Origin: Enterovibrio sp045679545
GTDB lineage: Bacteria; Pseudomonadota; Gammaproteobacteria; Enterobacterales; Vibrionaceae
Direction: 5' to 3'
Length of the DNA stretch: 64,000 nucleotides
Assembly (NCBI RefSeq): GCF_045679545.1
Contig: NZ_CP166194.1
Location: forward strand, 620,001-684,000
The notes beneath the pieces were generated by a model that searched no databases, was not told the origin of the DNA, and was given only the letters and a program-made list of their open reading frames with translations. Within the stretch, counting starts at the first letter, position 1. Each line of letters starts with the position of its first letter. Below, piece by piece: positions 44,018-51,879 of the stretch. The position numbers and the translations under genes are program-made.

Positions 44018-46134
44018 TCGTTTGCGAACTCTAGAGGATAAAGCGAGCCATTTTGATAGAAGGCGAAGATGTAATCGTCTGACGTTAATGCGTCTTGGTG
44101 CCCGTTTTTAAAGGGCTGCTTATACGTTTTCATGACGCCTTCATGTTGTTCCAATTTTGTCATTTCTTGACGGATTTTCTCCATATCTGGCTCACCTGAT
44201 TGACGAGTTGCTTGTGCCAGCAAGTGCATGAGATCGTAAGCGTGAGCGGTGCCTGAAGGGGCAAAGATATCGCTTGCTGATGTGGTGTTGTATCGCTGGT
44301 GGTAACGGTTAGCCAATGACATGACAAGAGGCTTGTCGTTGCCAAGAAAGGAAAAGGTTTGCAGTACACGAAGGTCTATTTTCTCTATCGCGTGGGCTGC
44401 CTTCTGAGCAAATTCTGACCCCGTGATCCCCCAATGAGAGATCACGACGGGAGGATCGGGATATGGGATTAATGATGACAGAAATTTTTGGCCTTCAATC
44501 GCGTTGCCAACATAAATAATGACTTCTGCGCCTTGCTCGATCAGTCGATTTGTTTTTGATGCAAAATCACCTTCAGCCCAATCAAACCACTCTATGGCGA
44601 TCGTCGAAACCCCGCGATGTGACATAGCTTCGAGCAGGCCTTCATAGTTGCTTCTTCCCCAGCCATTATTGACCAGCATTAAACCTATGTTGGGAGAAAC
44701 GTCTAGCGCGCCATCAAGAAGAAATTCTGCCGCATATTCATCTCGAACAGATACGCGAAAAACGAAGTTGGGGTTTCGATTGTTCGCCACAATAGGGGTG
44801 GCGGCAGCCCATGGCGCTAACATCAATATTTTTTTCTCATGGATCAGGTCGAGTTCGGCGAGCACCACAGGACTGCTGATCCCGCTAAATACGGCGATAA
44901 GATTGGGCAGTTTGGCGAAGGTTTTTATGTTGTCTATACCCCGAGATGGCACCATGGAGTTGTTCCGTGCCACCAGTTTTACTTGTTTACCGAGCAGGCC
45001 GCCTTGCGCGTTAATTTCATCCATTGCGAGTTCAATGCCTCTGCGTATCGCGAGTCCAGACAATGCTGCGCTGCCTTGAAGGTCGGCATCTAACGCGACC
45101 AATAGTGCCTCAGGGTACATTGACTCCCAATTATCACGCTCTTGCAGCACTTGCTCGACAAGTGTTGTGCCAAACATCATGCGATGGCGTTCGAGGAGGG
45201 GCTTGGCGGCTTCTTTCATTTGGTTTATCAGTTCATTAGGTGCTTGAATGACAGTCATTGGGGTGTTTTTCATGTCATCACTAGCCTCTTTTTCTTGGGC
45301 GACAAGCGTGAATTGACGTTGTGTTGCTGCTTTTACCGCCTCTAGCAGGGCATCTTGATATTGTGCTGGCAATCCGCTGAAGGACTTTGGGTTCATCATC
45401 ATGACCAAGGTAAGAAAACCATGGTTTGTCTTTGTTATCTGCAACCCATCCGCGTTGAGGGCAGCGATATTTCTGATGGTCTTTTCTGCCGCATCAATGG
45501 CTTTCTTTTCAAAGGCGTTCGACAACTGATTTGAAGCAATAGAAACGCTGGAGCCCCCCCATAATTCAATTTGTTCACGCAAGATCAGGCTTTCCATAAT
45601 CCTAAAACGTCGGTTATTAAAATCAGCCATCGACACAAGCGGGAAGGTAGTGACGAACTGCTTAAATCCGGCTGGCCAGAATGCAAGCCCTTTCAGGTTG
45701 TGACTGTCCAATGTCGCCAATAATGTTCGCCCAGCATTGCTTGCATACACACGGCCTGCAGCCGCCTGATCTTCGAACAGGAAGGGAATGTCAAAAATCT
45801 GTATTTCAGGCGTGAGGTGAGACAGCTTGGGGGTTGGCGTAATCACCATATCCAGCTCGCCTTTTTGCACTAGCGCAATCAATTCTCGTTCAGATATTGA
45901 TGATTCCGCACGCGTGACTTTTATCGTCACCTTGCTTTGTGTTGCCGTGTTGACGAGTGATGCGAGATGCATAGCGGCACTGTATTCAGCACTGTCAGTG
46001 GAACTTGTCAAAGCAAGGGTTAATTCACGTGTTTCTGATGATTTTTGAGAAACGATCGGTGAAGTGTCGTTGTTGCGGTCACAGCCACTAAGCAGCCAAA
46101 TTATTGCGCCAAGTAAGAGAACTTGTTTCATCAA
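44014..46134 (-). CDS. Lipoprotein fusing a TRAP-type and an ABC-type substrate-binding domain
   Basis: A 706-aa protein with lipobox LLSGC (Cys18). Residues about 38-330 look like a DctP/TRAP solute-binding domain (ELDMVITPTPKLSHLTPEI, FDIPFLFED, GLAFWPAGFKQFVTTFPL). Residues about 345-690 look like a Leu/Ile/Val-type (Peripla_BP_6) binding domain (RRGIELAMDEINAQGGLLGK, IAVFSGISSPVVLAELD). No transporter subunits are nearby. It is the first gene of an operon with a histidine kinase, a response regulator and a diguanylate cyclase, so it likely serves as a two-ligand periplasmic sensor rather than in uptake. Domain assignments are by eye. Confidence 0.82.
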   Translation of the reverse strand: MMKQVLLLGAIIWLLSGCDRNNDTSPIVSQKSSETRELTLALTSSTDSAEYSAAMHLASLVNTATQSKVTIKVTRAESSISERELIALVQKGELDMVITPTPKLSHLTPEIQIFDIPFLFEDQAAAGRVYASNAGRTLLATLDSHNLKGLAFWPAGFKQFVTTFPLVSMADFNNRRFRIMESLILREQIELWGGSSVSIASNQLSNAFEKKAIDAAEKTIRNIAALNADGLQITKTNHGFLTLVMMMNPKSFSGLPAQYQDALLEAVKAATQRQFTLVAQEKEASDDMKNTPMTVIQAPNELINQMKEAAKPLLERHRMMFGTTLVEQVLQERDNWESMYPEALLVALDADLQGSAALSGLAIRRGIELAMDEINAQGGLLGKQVKLVARNNSMVPSRGIDNIKTFAKLPNLIAVFSGISSPVVLAELDLIHEKKILMLAPWAAATPIVANNRNPNFVFRVSVRDEYAAEFLLDGALDVSPNIGLMLVNNGWGRSNYEGLLEAMSHRGVSTIAIEWFDWAEGDFASKTNRLIEQGAEVIIYVGNAIEGQKFLSSLIPYPDPPVVISHWGITGSEFAQKAAHAIEKIDLRVLQTFSFLGNDKPLVMSLANRYHQRYNTTSASDIFAPSGTAHAYDLMHLLAQATRQSGEPDMEKIRQEMTKLEQHEGVMKTYKQPFKNGHQDALTSDDYIFAFYQNGSLYPLEFANE

Positions 46135-46399
46135 AATTCCTTGATCTCGCGATATCAGTGACCAGCGAGTTTTCCTGTTAAATGACGGGATTGCTCTCTA
46201 CAAGATTAGAAATTGGATGAGTGTTTCGCCAGTGAGACTTTGAGTTAATGCAGTAAATGAGGGGAGTATCGGTTTAACGATTTTACAATCTGGTGATAAG
46301 ACACAAACCTGCGGCACTGAGTTTCTGGTCTAGTATGTTAATTAAGTAGTTAGTTAATAGTGGTTTCTTGCCACGCGTTTTTAACATCAGGGGCACCCT

Positions 46400-47641
46400 A
46401 TGCTTTATGAACTGAATGCGACATACATGGAATCCATCAAACCGCTTAACAGTTGGGTGAAGTTTGTCAGAGATTTTAACGCTGCGCCTTGGAATTGCCT
46501 GCGTGACTCGTCGATAGCGCGCACCTTTGATGCCTCGATGGAGCTGGTGGAGCGCCTGACTGATTGTTATGACGAGCCAGCCTGGGGCTTGGATCATACG
46601 GTGATCAACGGCCAAAGCTTGGCGATTCAATACAACGTGATTGCCAACAAACCGTTTTGTAATTTGCTTCATTTTAGACGAAGCAAGGCGCAGCCGAATC
46701 AGCCAAAAGTGCTTTTTGTTGCCCCTCTTTCTGGTCATTTCGCCACACTACTTCGCGGCACGATTCGCGAGTTTTTACCCGATCATGACGTGTATGTGAC
46801 TGACTGGCAAAACGCCCGTGATGTGCCCAATAGTGAAGGTGAATTCCACTTTGATGACTACGTGGATTATCTGATTGAGTTTTTGGAAATGCTGGGCCCC
46901 GATACGCATGCGATTGCGGTATGTCAGCCGTGTGTGCCGCTAATGGTGGCTACTGCCCTGATGTCAGAACAAAACAACCCAGCCACACCGTCGAGTATGA
47001 CGCTAATGGGCGGGCCTATCGATACCCGTATCAATCCCACGGAAGTGAATGATTATGCCAGCGGCAAAGATTTAGAATGGTTTGAATCGAACGTGATTTG
47101 TACTGTGCCTGAGCAATATAAAGGCATGGGGCAACTGGTGTATCCGGGTTTTGTTCAGCTTTCTGGCTTTATGTCGATGAACCTTGATTCCCACGTGCAA
47201 AAGCACTTTAAGTTCTTTGGTGATTTAGTCAAAGGCGATGGTGACAATGCCGAGTCTCACCGTCAGTTTTACAATGAATATTTGGCTGTGATGGACTTGC
47301 CTGCGCATTATTATCTCGACACCATTCGTAAGGTATTCCTTGAGCATAAGTTGCCCAATAAAACCATGACCTATCGTGGCAAGCTCATTGATCTTGATTG
47401 CATCACGGAAACGGCGATCCTGACCATAGAAGGCGAATTGGATGACATTACCGGACGCGGCCAAACTGCGGCGGCACTGGATTTGTGCACCAAACTGAGA
47501 AAATCTAAAAAAATGCATTATGAGCAAAAAGGCGTCGGTCACTACGGTATTTTTAACGGTCGCCGTTATCGCGAAATGATTGCACCGAAGATCAAAGGGT
47601 TCATTAAAAAATACGAGCCGAAGATCGTGAAAGCTGCATAG
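46400..47641 (+). CDS. phaZ: Intracellular polyhydroxyalkanoate depolymerase
   Basis: A 413-aa alpha/beta-hydrolase that degrades native storage polyester granules in the cytoplasm. Instead of a serine lipase box it has AVCQPCVPLM, with Cys175 in the position of the nucleophilic cysteine described for PhaZ1-type enzymes. VAPLSGHFATLLRGTI (oxyanion region) and the GVGHYGIFNG histidine segment are also typical. AGGGG lies about 5-9 nt before the ATG. PHA synthesis genes are not in the window. An exported SRPBCC gene follows after 113 bp. Confidence 0.9.
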   Translation: MLYELNATYMESIKPLNSWVKFVRDFNAAPWNCLRDSSIARTFDASMELVERLTDCYDEPAWGLDHTVINGQSLAIQYNVIANKPFCNLLHFRRSKAQPNQPKVLFVAPLSGHFATLLRGTIREFLPDHDVYVTDWQNARDVPNSEGEFHFDDYVDYLIEFLEMLGPDTHAIAVCQPCVPLMVATALMSEQNNPATPSSMTLMGGPIDTRINPTEVNDYASGKDLEWFESNVICTVPEQYKGMGQLVYPGFVQLSGFMSMNLDSHVQKHFKFFGDLVKGDGDNAESHRQFYNEYLAVMDLPAHYYLDTIRKVFLEHKLPNKTMTYRGKLIDLDCITETAILTIEGELDDITGRGQTAAALDLCTKLRKSKKMHYEQKGVGHYGIFNGRRYREMIAPKIKGFIKKYEPKIVKAA

Positions 47642-47754
47642 TCTATTTGCGCCTGTCGAGGTGAAAAAACACTTTTGCCTGAGGCGCGATTTTGTTCCTT
47701 CTCAATCGCCGTTATAACAGAAATGGTCATCGGCATTGAAAAGGATAACAACGG

Positions 47755-48324
47755 ATGCTCACAAAATTACTCATCCTTACCAAACAACTCATTTTCATAA
47801 AACGCCCTCTTTTTATATTGGCTGCCTTAAGTCTAGTGAGTGTATCAACCGCGTATGCGCATGGACCGTCAAGGCTCAAAGTCTCTGAGTCTGTCACCAT
47901 CAACGCCCCCGCTGAAAAAGTATGGAAAACCGTGGGAGCGTTTAACAGCCTTGCATGGCTGCCGCCGGTAACCAAGGTGGTAATGGAAAAAGAGCCAGCC
48001 AATGAGAAAGGCGCGGTGCGTGTGGTGTATGTCGGCGAGCAAAGTGTCGAAGAGACACTGAAAAAGTTCGATGACCAAGGAATGACGCTTAAATACAAAA
48101 TCAGCCAAGACAACACGGCGCTGCTTCCTGTGACCAATTACCAATCGACGCTCTCGGTAAAAGCGGATGGCGACAACAGTGTGGTGACATGGAAAGCGGG
48201 CTTTTACCGCGGCGATCCAAACAATAACCCACCAGAAAATTTAAATGATGAAACTGCCATTGGTGCGATCACTGGGTTATACAAAGCGGGGTTGGACAAT
48301 CTCAAAAAGGTGATGGAGCAATAA
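47755..48324 (+). CDS. Exported SRPBCC (START/Bet v1-like) protein
   Basis: A 189-aa protein with a signal peptide ending near VSTAYAHG and one SRPBCC domain (SESVTINAPAEKVWKTVGAF, NSVVTWKAGFYRGD). Members of this fold bind hydrophobic ligands, and periplasmic versions are common but uncharacterised. AAAAGGA lies about 10 nt before the ATG. It is in the same direction as phaZ and may share its transcript. A strong bidirectional terminator follows. Confidence 0.8.
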   Translation: MLTKLLILTKQLIFIKRPLFILAALSLVSVSTAYAHGPSRLKVSESVTINAPAEKVWKTVGAFNSLAWLPPVTKVVMEKEPANEKGAVRVVYVGEQSVEETLKKFDDQGMTLKYKISQDNTALLPVTNYQSTLSVKADGDNSVVTWKAGFYRGDPNNNPPENLNDETAIGAITGLYKAGLDNLKKVMEQ

Positions 48325-48387
48325 CAAAAAGAAGTGCGGCCGATTCAAATAGCGTTGTTGTTGGCGTAAAAAAGAGGAGACATAAAC

Positions 48388-48417
48388 AAAGAGGAGACCT
48401 AAACGTCTCCTCTTTTT
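48388..48417. terminator. Bidirectional terminator between the SRPBCC gene and dadA
   Basis: A perfect stem AAAGAGGAGAC/GTCTCCTCTTT with loop CTAAAC is flanked by A and T runs. Part of the left arm is repeated 17 bp upstream (AAAGAGGAGACATAAAC). Confidence 0.9.
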
Positions 48418-48441
48418 GGTGTTAAAACCTGATGCCGCGGT

Positions 48442-49695
48442 TTAACTGGCGTAGCGAAAATAATCAAGCCCTTCCACTTTGCCAGTCACCTGTTCGGTGA
48501 TCATCTGTGTCAGCAAATCGCCTGAACCACACGCCATGGTCCAGCCTAAGGTGCCGTGCCCTGTATTGGTGAACAAGTTGCTGTAAGGCGTTTTCCCAAT
48601 CACAGGCGTGCCGTCTGGTGTCATTGGGCGGAACCCTGTCCAGAACTCGGCTTTTGCAAAATCGCCACTGTGCGGGAAGAGATCTTTCACCACCATCTCA
48701 ATGGTAGCTTTGCGTTTTTCTGGAATAGCCGGATCAAACCCTGCCAATTCCGCCGTGCCCGCCACGCGAATACGATCATCAAAGCGCGTCAGCGCCACTT
48801 TATAAGTTTCATCCATCACGGTAGAAACGGGGGCTTGTGATGCATCGGTAATTGGCACGGTTAGCGAGTATCCTTTAACCGGATAAACCGGAATGTTTAC
48901 GCCAAGCTTGGCCAAAAACGGGGTAGAGTAGCTGCCCATGGCGACCACGAAGGTGTCGGCTTCTAGCGTGCCTTTGTCTGTCAACACACCCACAATACGT
49001 GTGCCTTCACGCTTCACGTCCAGCACTGGCGTATCAAACAAAAACTCGACGCCATGCTGCTTGGCAAGTTCGGTCATTTGTTGACAGAACAGATAACAAT
49101 CGCCCGTTTCGTCATCAGGCAGATACAAACCACCTTTTAGTTTGTGGCTCACAGCAGTCAGCCCGGGTTCTTGCTTAATACACGCTTCTACCGACATGCG
49201 TTGGAAGCGTGTACCACTTTGTTCTAGTAGGGCGATGTCTTTTTCTACCGCATCCACTTGTTTTTGGTTACGGAAGATTTGCAGCGTGCCTTGTTGACGA
49301 CCTTGATACTGAATGTTGTGTTGTTCACGCAGTTCAATTAGGCACTCACGGCTGTGATTGGCAATGCCCAGCATGCGTGATTTGTTCACTTTGTAGCGGT
49401 CGAGCTGGCAGTTGACCAACATTTGACTGGCCCACTTAATCAGTTGTGGGTCTAGCGTGGGTTTCACCTTTAATGGGGCGTGTTCTTCCATCAACCAGCG
49501 AATGGCTTTTTGTGGAATACCCGGCGCCGCCCAAGGGGAAGAGTAGCCATAGGAAATTTGCCCAGCATTGGCAAAACTGGTTTCTTCACCGCTGCGTGAT
49601 TGACGATCAACCACCGTCACTTGATAGCCTGCTTTTTGTAGATACCAAGCACTCATTAAACCGACAACACCACTTCCCAATACCAAGGCTTTCAT
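48442..49695 (-). CDS. dadA: D-amino acid dehydrogenase small subunit
   Basis: A 417-aa FAD enzyme that oxidises D-amino acids, mainly D-alanine, to keto acids and feeds electrons to the respiratory chain. The dinucleotide-binding motif LGSGVVGLMSAWYL is at the N-terminus, and GYSSPWAAPGIPQKA, PVKGYSLTVP and NTGHGTLGWTMACGSG match DadA. It is divergent from a LysR-type regulator across a gap of about 105 bp, and that regulator is its likely controller. Confidence 0.94.
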   Translation of the reverse strand: MKALVLGSGVVGLMSAWYLQKAGYQVTVVDRQSRSGEETSFANAGQISYGYSSPWAAPGIPQKAIRWLMEEHAPLKVKPTLDPQLIKWASQMLVNCQLDRYKVNKSRMLGIANHSRECLIELREQHNIQYQGRQQGTLQIFRNQKQVDAVEKDIALLEQSGTRFQRMSVEACIKQEPGLTAVSHKLKGGLYLPDDETGDCYLFCQQMTELAKQHGVEFLFDTPVLDVKREGTRIVGVLTDKGTLEADTFVVAMGSYSTPFLAKLGVNIPVYPVKGYSLTVPITDASQAPVSTVMDETYKVALTRFDDRIRVAGTAELAGFDPAIPEKRKATIEMVVKDLFPHSGDFAKAEFWTGFRPMTPDGTPVIGKTPYSNLFTNTGHGTLGWTMACGSGDLLTQMITEQVTGKVEGLDYFRYAS

Positions 49696-49800
49696 CTTTT
49701 TTCTTCTCCAACTGAAAACAAGGCGAGTGTGTGTTGTTTACAAGGTGCTAACAATCGATATAAATTAATCACAGCGTATAGAAAAACTAAAAGCAGAAAG

Positions 49801-50727
49801 ATGCAGACAATCAAAAGCAACCACTTGGGTGCGTTACTCACGTTTACGGAAATGGCCAAACACACCAGCCTTACCAGCGCTGCCAAGGCGTTATGCCTGA
49901 CGACAGGGGCGGTTAGCCAGCAATTGTTGCAGCTTGAGCAACAATTGGGCTTTAGCCTGTTTGAGCGTCATTCACGGGGAATTCGCTTAACAGACAAAGG
50001 AAAGCAGCTGCTGCAAAGTGTGAGCTTCCATTTAGGAGAAATAGACGCTGAGATCGCTGCGCTTCAGCAATTGCAGGGAAAAAAGCAGGAAGTGCGCCTG
50101 AAACTCACCCCGTCGTTTGCCTTCAAATGGCTAGTGCCAAAGCTTGAAAGCTTTCACCAGCAATTTCCGGAGATTCAAATTCAGATCTTTGCCGAAGGCG
50201 CACTGGTGAACAGTGACACGCGAGATTTTGATTTGGCGATTGATTACCGCCAGCACCCTTATCGTCATCCCAATGCCGAGCTGTTGCTGGATGAATATTT
50301 ACTGCCCGTGATGAGCCCAAGGTACCTTGCAAAACACCACTGGCTGTTGGATGACCCATATAGCTCAGAGCATTGGCAAACTGTCACCTTGCTGCACGAT
50401 GCCATGCCGTGGCAAAACGCCGCACGGGATCATGAGTGGCGATATTGGGCATTAGAGCAAGGGCTTGAGATGCCCACAGATAAAGGCCATTTTTTCAACC
50501 GTACTGATATGGCCATGTCTGCTGCCGAAGCCGGTGTCGGGATTGCGATGGCGCGTATTGCGCTCATTGATGACGAGTTGGACACCGAGCGTTTAGTGTC
50601 GCCTTTCGCACCGATCAAAGCCAACGCAGGCTATTACTTGATAAACACCACCCAAAATGAAAGCACCGCCTGTTTTGTGGGGTGGTTGAGGGGGCAAATT
50701 GGGGAGGGACCGTCAAAGCGCCTTTGA
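49801..50727 (+). CDS. LysR-family transcriptional regulator (GcvA-like)
   Basis: A 308-aa regulator with an N-terminal winged helix-turn-helix (SLTSAAKALCLTTGAVSQQL) and a LysR substrate-binding domain whose C-terminus, with MAMSAAEAGVGIAMARI, resembles GcvA-type members. I start at the ATG at 49801; the longer frame from 49729 runs into the dadA promoter region. It is divergent from dadA. Its last 15 nt overlap the 3' end of the opposite small membrane protein gene. Confidence 0.86.
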   Translation: MQTIKSNHLGALLTFTEMAKHTSLTSAAKALCLTTGAVSQQLLQLEQQLGFSLFERHSRGIRLTDKGKQLLQSVSFHLGEIDAEIAALQQLQGKKQEVRLKLTPSFAFKWLVPKLESFHQQFPEIQIQIFAEGALVNSDTRDFDLAIDYRQHPYRHPNAELLLDEYLLPVMSPRYLAKHHWLLDDPYSSEHWQTVTLLHDAMPWQNAARDHEWRYWALEQGLEMPTDKGHFFNRTDMAMSAAEAGVGIAMARIALIDDELDTERLVSPFAPIKANAGYYLINTTQNESTACFVGWLRGQIGEGPSKRL

Positions 50728-51069
50728 CATCAAGGACAGCAACAGCGCACCAATCACGCTCCACATTCCCAAACAATTGAACCACATAAACAATGAAAAC
50801 TTTGTTGAGGTTGTGGTTACTCTACGACGAATGAGTGGGTAGGCAAGCCAATAGCCAAAGAGGCGTGTTGCAATGTTACTGAAAATCATGCTTGACCAGT
50901 CAGCGTGGAGCTTCCGGGGATCTTTTGCTAATTGTTGATCAATGAAAACGATACGTTGCGGATCTCCCAAAGAAACTATTGCACTCATGATGGTTCCGGG
51001 AAGAGCCCACAATATGGCGTAGATTGCGAGTAAGCCTGATGCCGCTATTTTTAGCTCTTCAATGTGCAT
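50713..51069 (-). CDS. Small membrane protein, third in a tandem paralogous trio (candidate immunity protein)
   Basis: A 118-aa protein with hydrophobic segments near residues 10-33, 66-78 and 92-113. It shares with the next gene upstream the pattern ALPGTIMSAIVSLGDPQRIV, FIDQQLAK, TRLFGYWLAYPLI and LFMWFNCLGMWS. It starts 24 nt after that gene's stop. All three paralogues follow the large glycine-zipper protein on the same strand, which suggests an effector-immunity cassette. I do not recognise a named family. Confidence 0.7.
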   Translation of the reverse strand: MHIEELKIAASGLLAIYAILWALPGTIMSAIVSLGDPQRIVFIDQQLAKDPRKLHADWSSMIFSNIATRLFGYWLAYPLIRRRVTTTSTKFSLFMWFNCLGMWSVIGALLLSLMSKAL

Positions 51070-51093
51070 GGGTATCCATTTTTAAGGTCAGAA

Positions 51094-51456
51094 TTAGGGA
51101 ATAATTCCCAGCAACTTTGCCAAGCAAACAAAAAACGTTGTACCAACCAAACTCCACATTCCCAGGCAATTTATCCACATGAATAGCCTGAATTTTTTAG
51201 ACCGAGTGGTAGCTCTTTTCTTAATAAATGGATAAGCAATCCAGTAGCCAAATAGTCGTGGGCCAATTGAAGTATACAATTGATATTCAGGCTTTAAATA
51301 ACCCCTCTCGTCATAATACTTCTTCAGGTTCTTAGCAAGTTGTTTATCAATAAATACAATTCGTTCAACATCACCGAGTGCAACCATGGCACTCATAACC
51401 GTTCCAGGAATTGCCCAAATGACTAGATAGCCACCGAAAAGTGCGCTGATGAGCAC
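51094..51456 (-). CDS. Small membrane protein, second of the trio (candidate immunity protein)
   Basis: A 120-aa protein with the same architecture: AIPGTVMSAMVALGDVERIV, FIDKQLAK, PRLFGYWIAYPFIKKR and LFMWINCLGMWS. The only usual start is GTG at 51456. However, the upstream in-frame codons ATC ACA ATC GAA TGG TAC (from 51486) align with the MHIEEL start of the neighbour, so translation may begin at a rare ATC/ATT codon or the start has been lost. It is probably coexpressed with its neighbours, with gaps of 24 and 40 bp. Confidence 0.7.
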   Translation of the reverse strand: MLISALFGGYLVIWAIPGTVMSAMVALGDVERIVFIDKQLAKNLKKYYDERGYLKPEYQLYTSIGPRLFGYWIAYPFIKKRATTRSKKFRLFMWINCLGMWSLVGTTFFVCLAKLLGIIP

Positions 51457-51496
51457 AATTGCTACTTCGTACCATTCGATTGTGATTTGCTTGTGT

Positions 51497-51877
51497 CTAA
51501 CTCAAGATGTGTAAATGTCGAACGAGAAAGGCCAGAAGCATCGTGACCATAAGGCTCCAGAAGCCAACAGAGTTCAACCACATAAATACTTTGTATTTAA
51601 TTGGCATTGATTGGGCATGCTTTTGAATAAATGGAAAAGTAAAACAATAGGTTATGAAACGGCCGCCAATATTCAAAAAATTCATGTTCTTTAGGTTGCC
51701 TTCCTCATCATAAAGCTCGTTTAATTTTCTGCTTAGCTGGCTATCAAGATAAATGATGTGTTTAAAACTCCCCAGAGAAACAACGCAAAAAGAGATAATG
51801 CCCGGAATAATCCAAGCGAGAGATAGCGTCCCTACAATGGCAAGCATTAGTATGAGTGTTGAGCCAAAATCCGACAT
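51497..51877 (-). CDS. Small membrane protein, first of the trio (candidate immunity protein)
   Basis: A 126-aa diverged paralogue: AWIIPGIISFCVVSLGSFKH, IIYLDSQLSRKL, GRFITYCFTFPFIQKH and FMWLNSVGFWSLM. I use the ATG at 51877, two bases after the stop of the large upstream protein (TAGTTATG), which implies translational coupling. An in-frame ATG at 51901 overlaps that gene. Several membrane segments (about 15-37, 72-86 and 101-121) fit an inner-membrane immunity protein. Function is inferred from context. Confidence 0.7.
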   Translation of the reverse strand: MSDFGSTLILMLAIVGTLSLAWIIPGIISFCVVSLGSFKHIIYLDSQLSRKLNELYDEEGNLKNMNFLNIGGRFITYCFTFPFIQKHAQSMPIKYKVFMWLNSVGFWSLMVTMLLAFLVRHLHILS

Positions 51878-51879
51878 AA

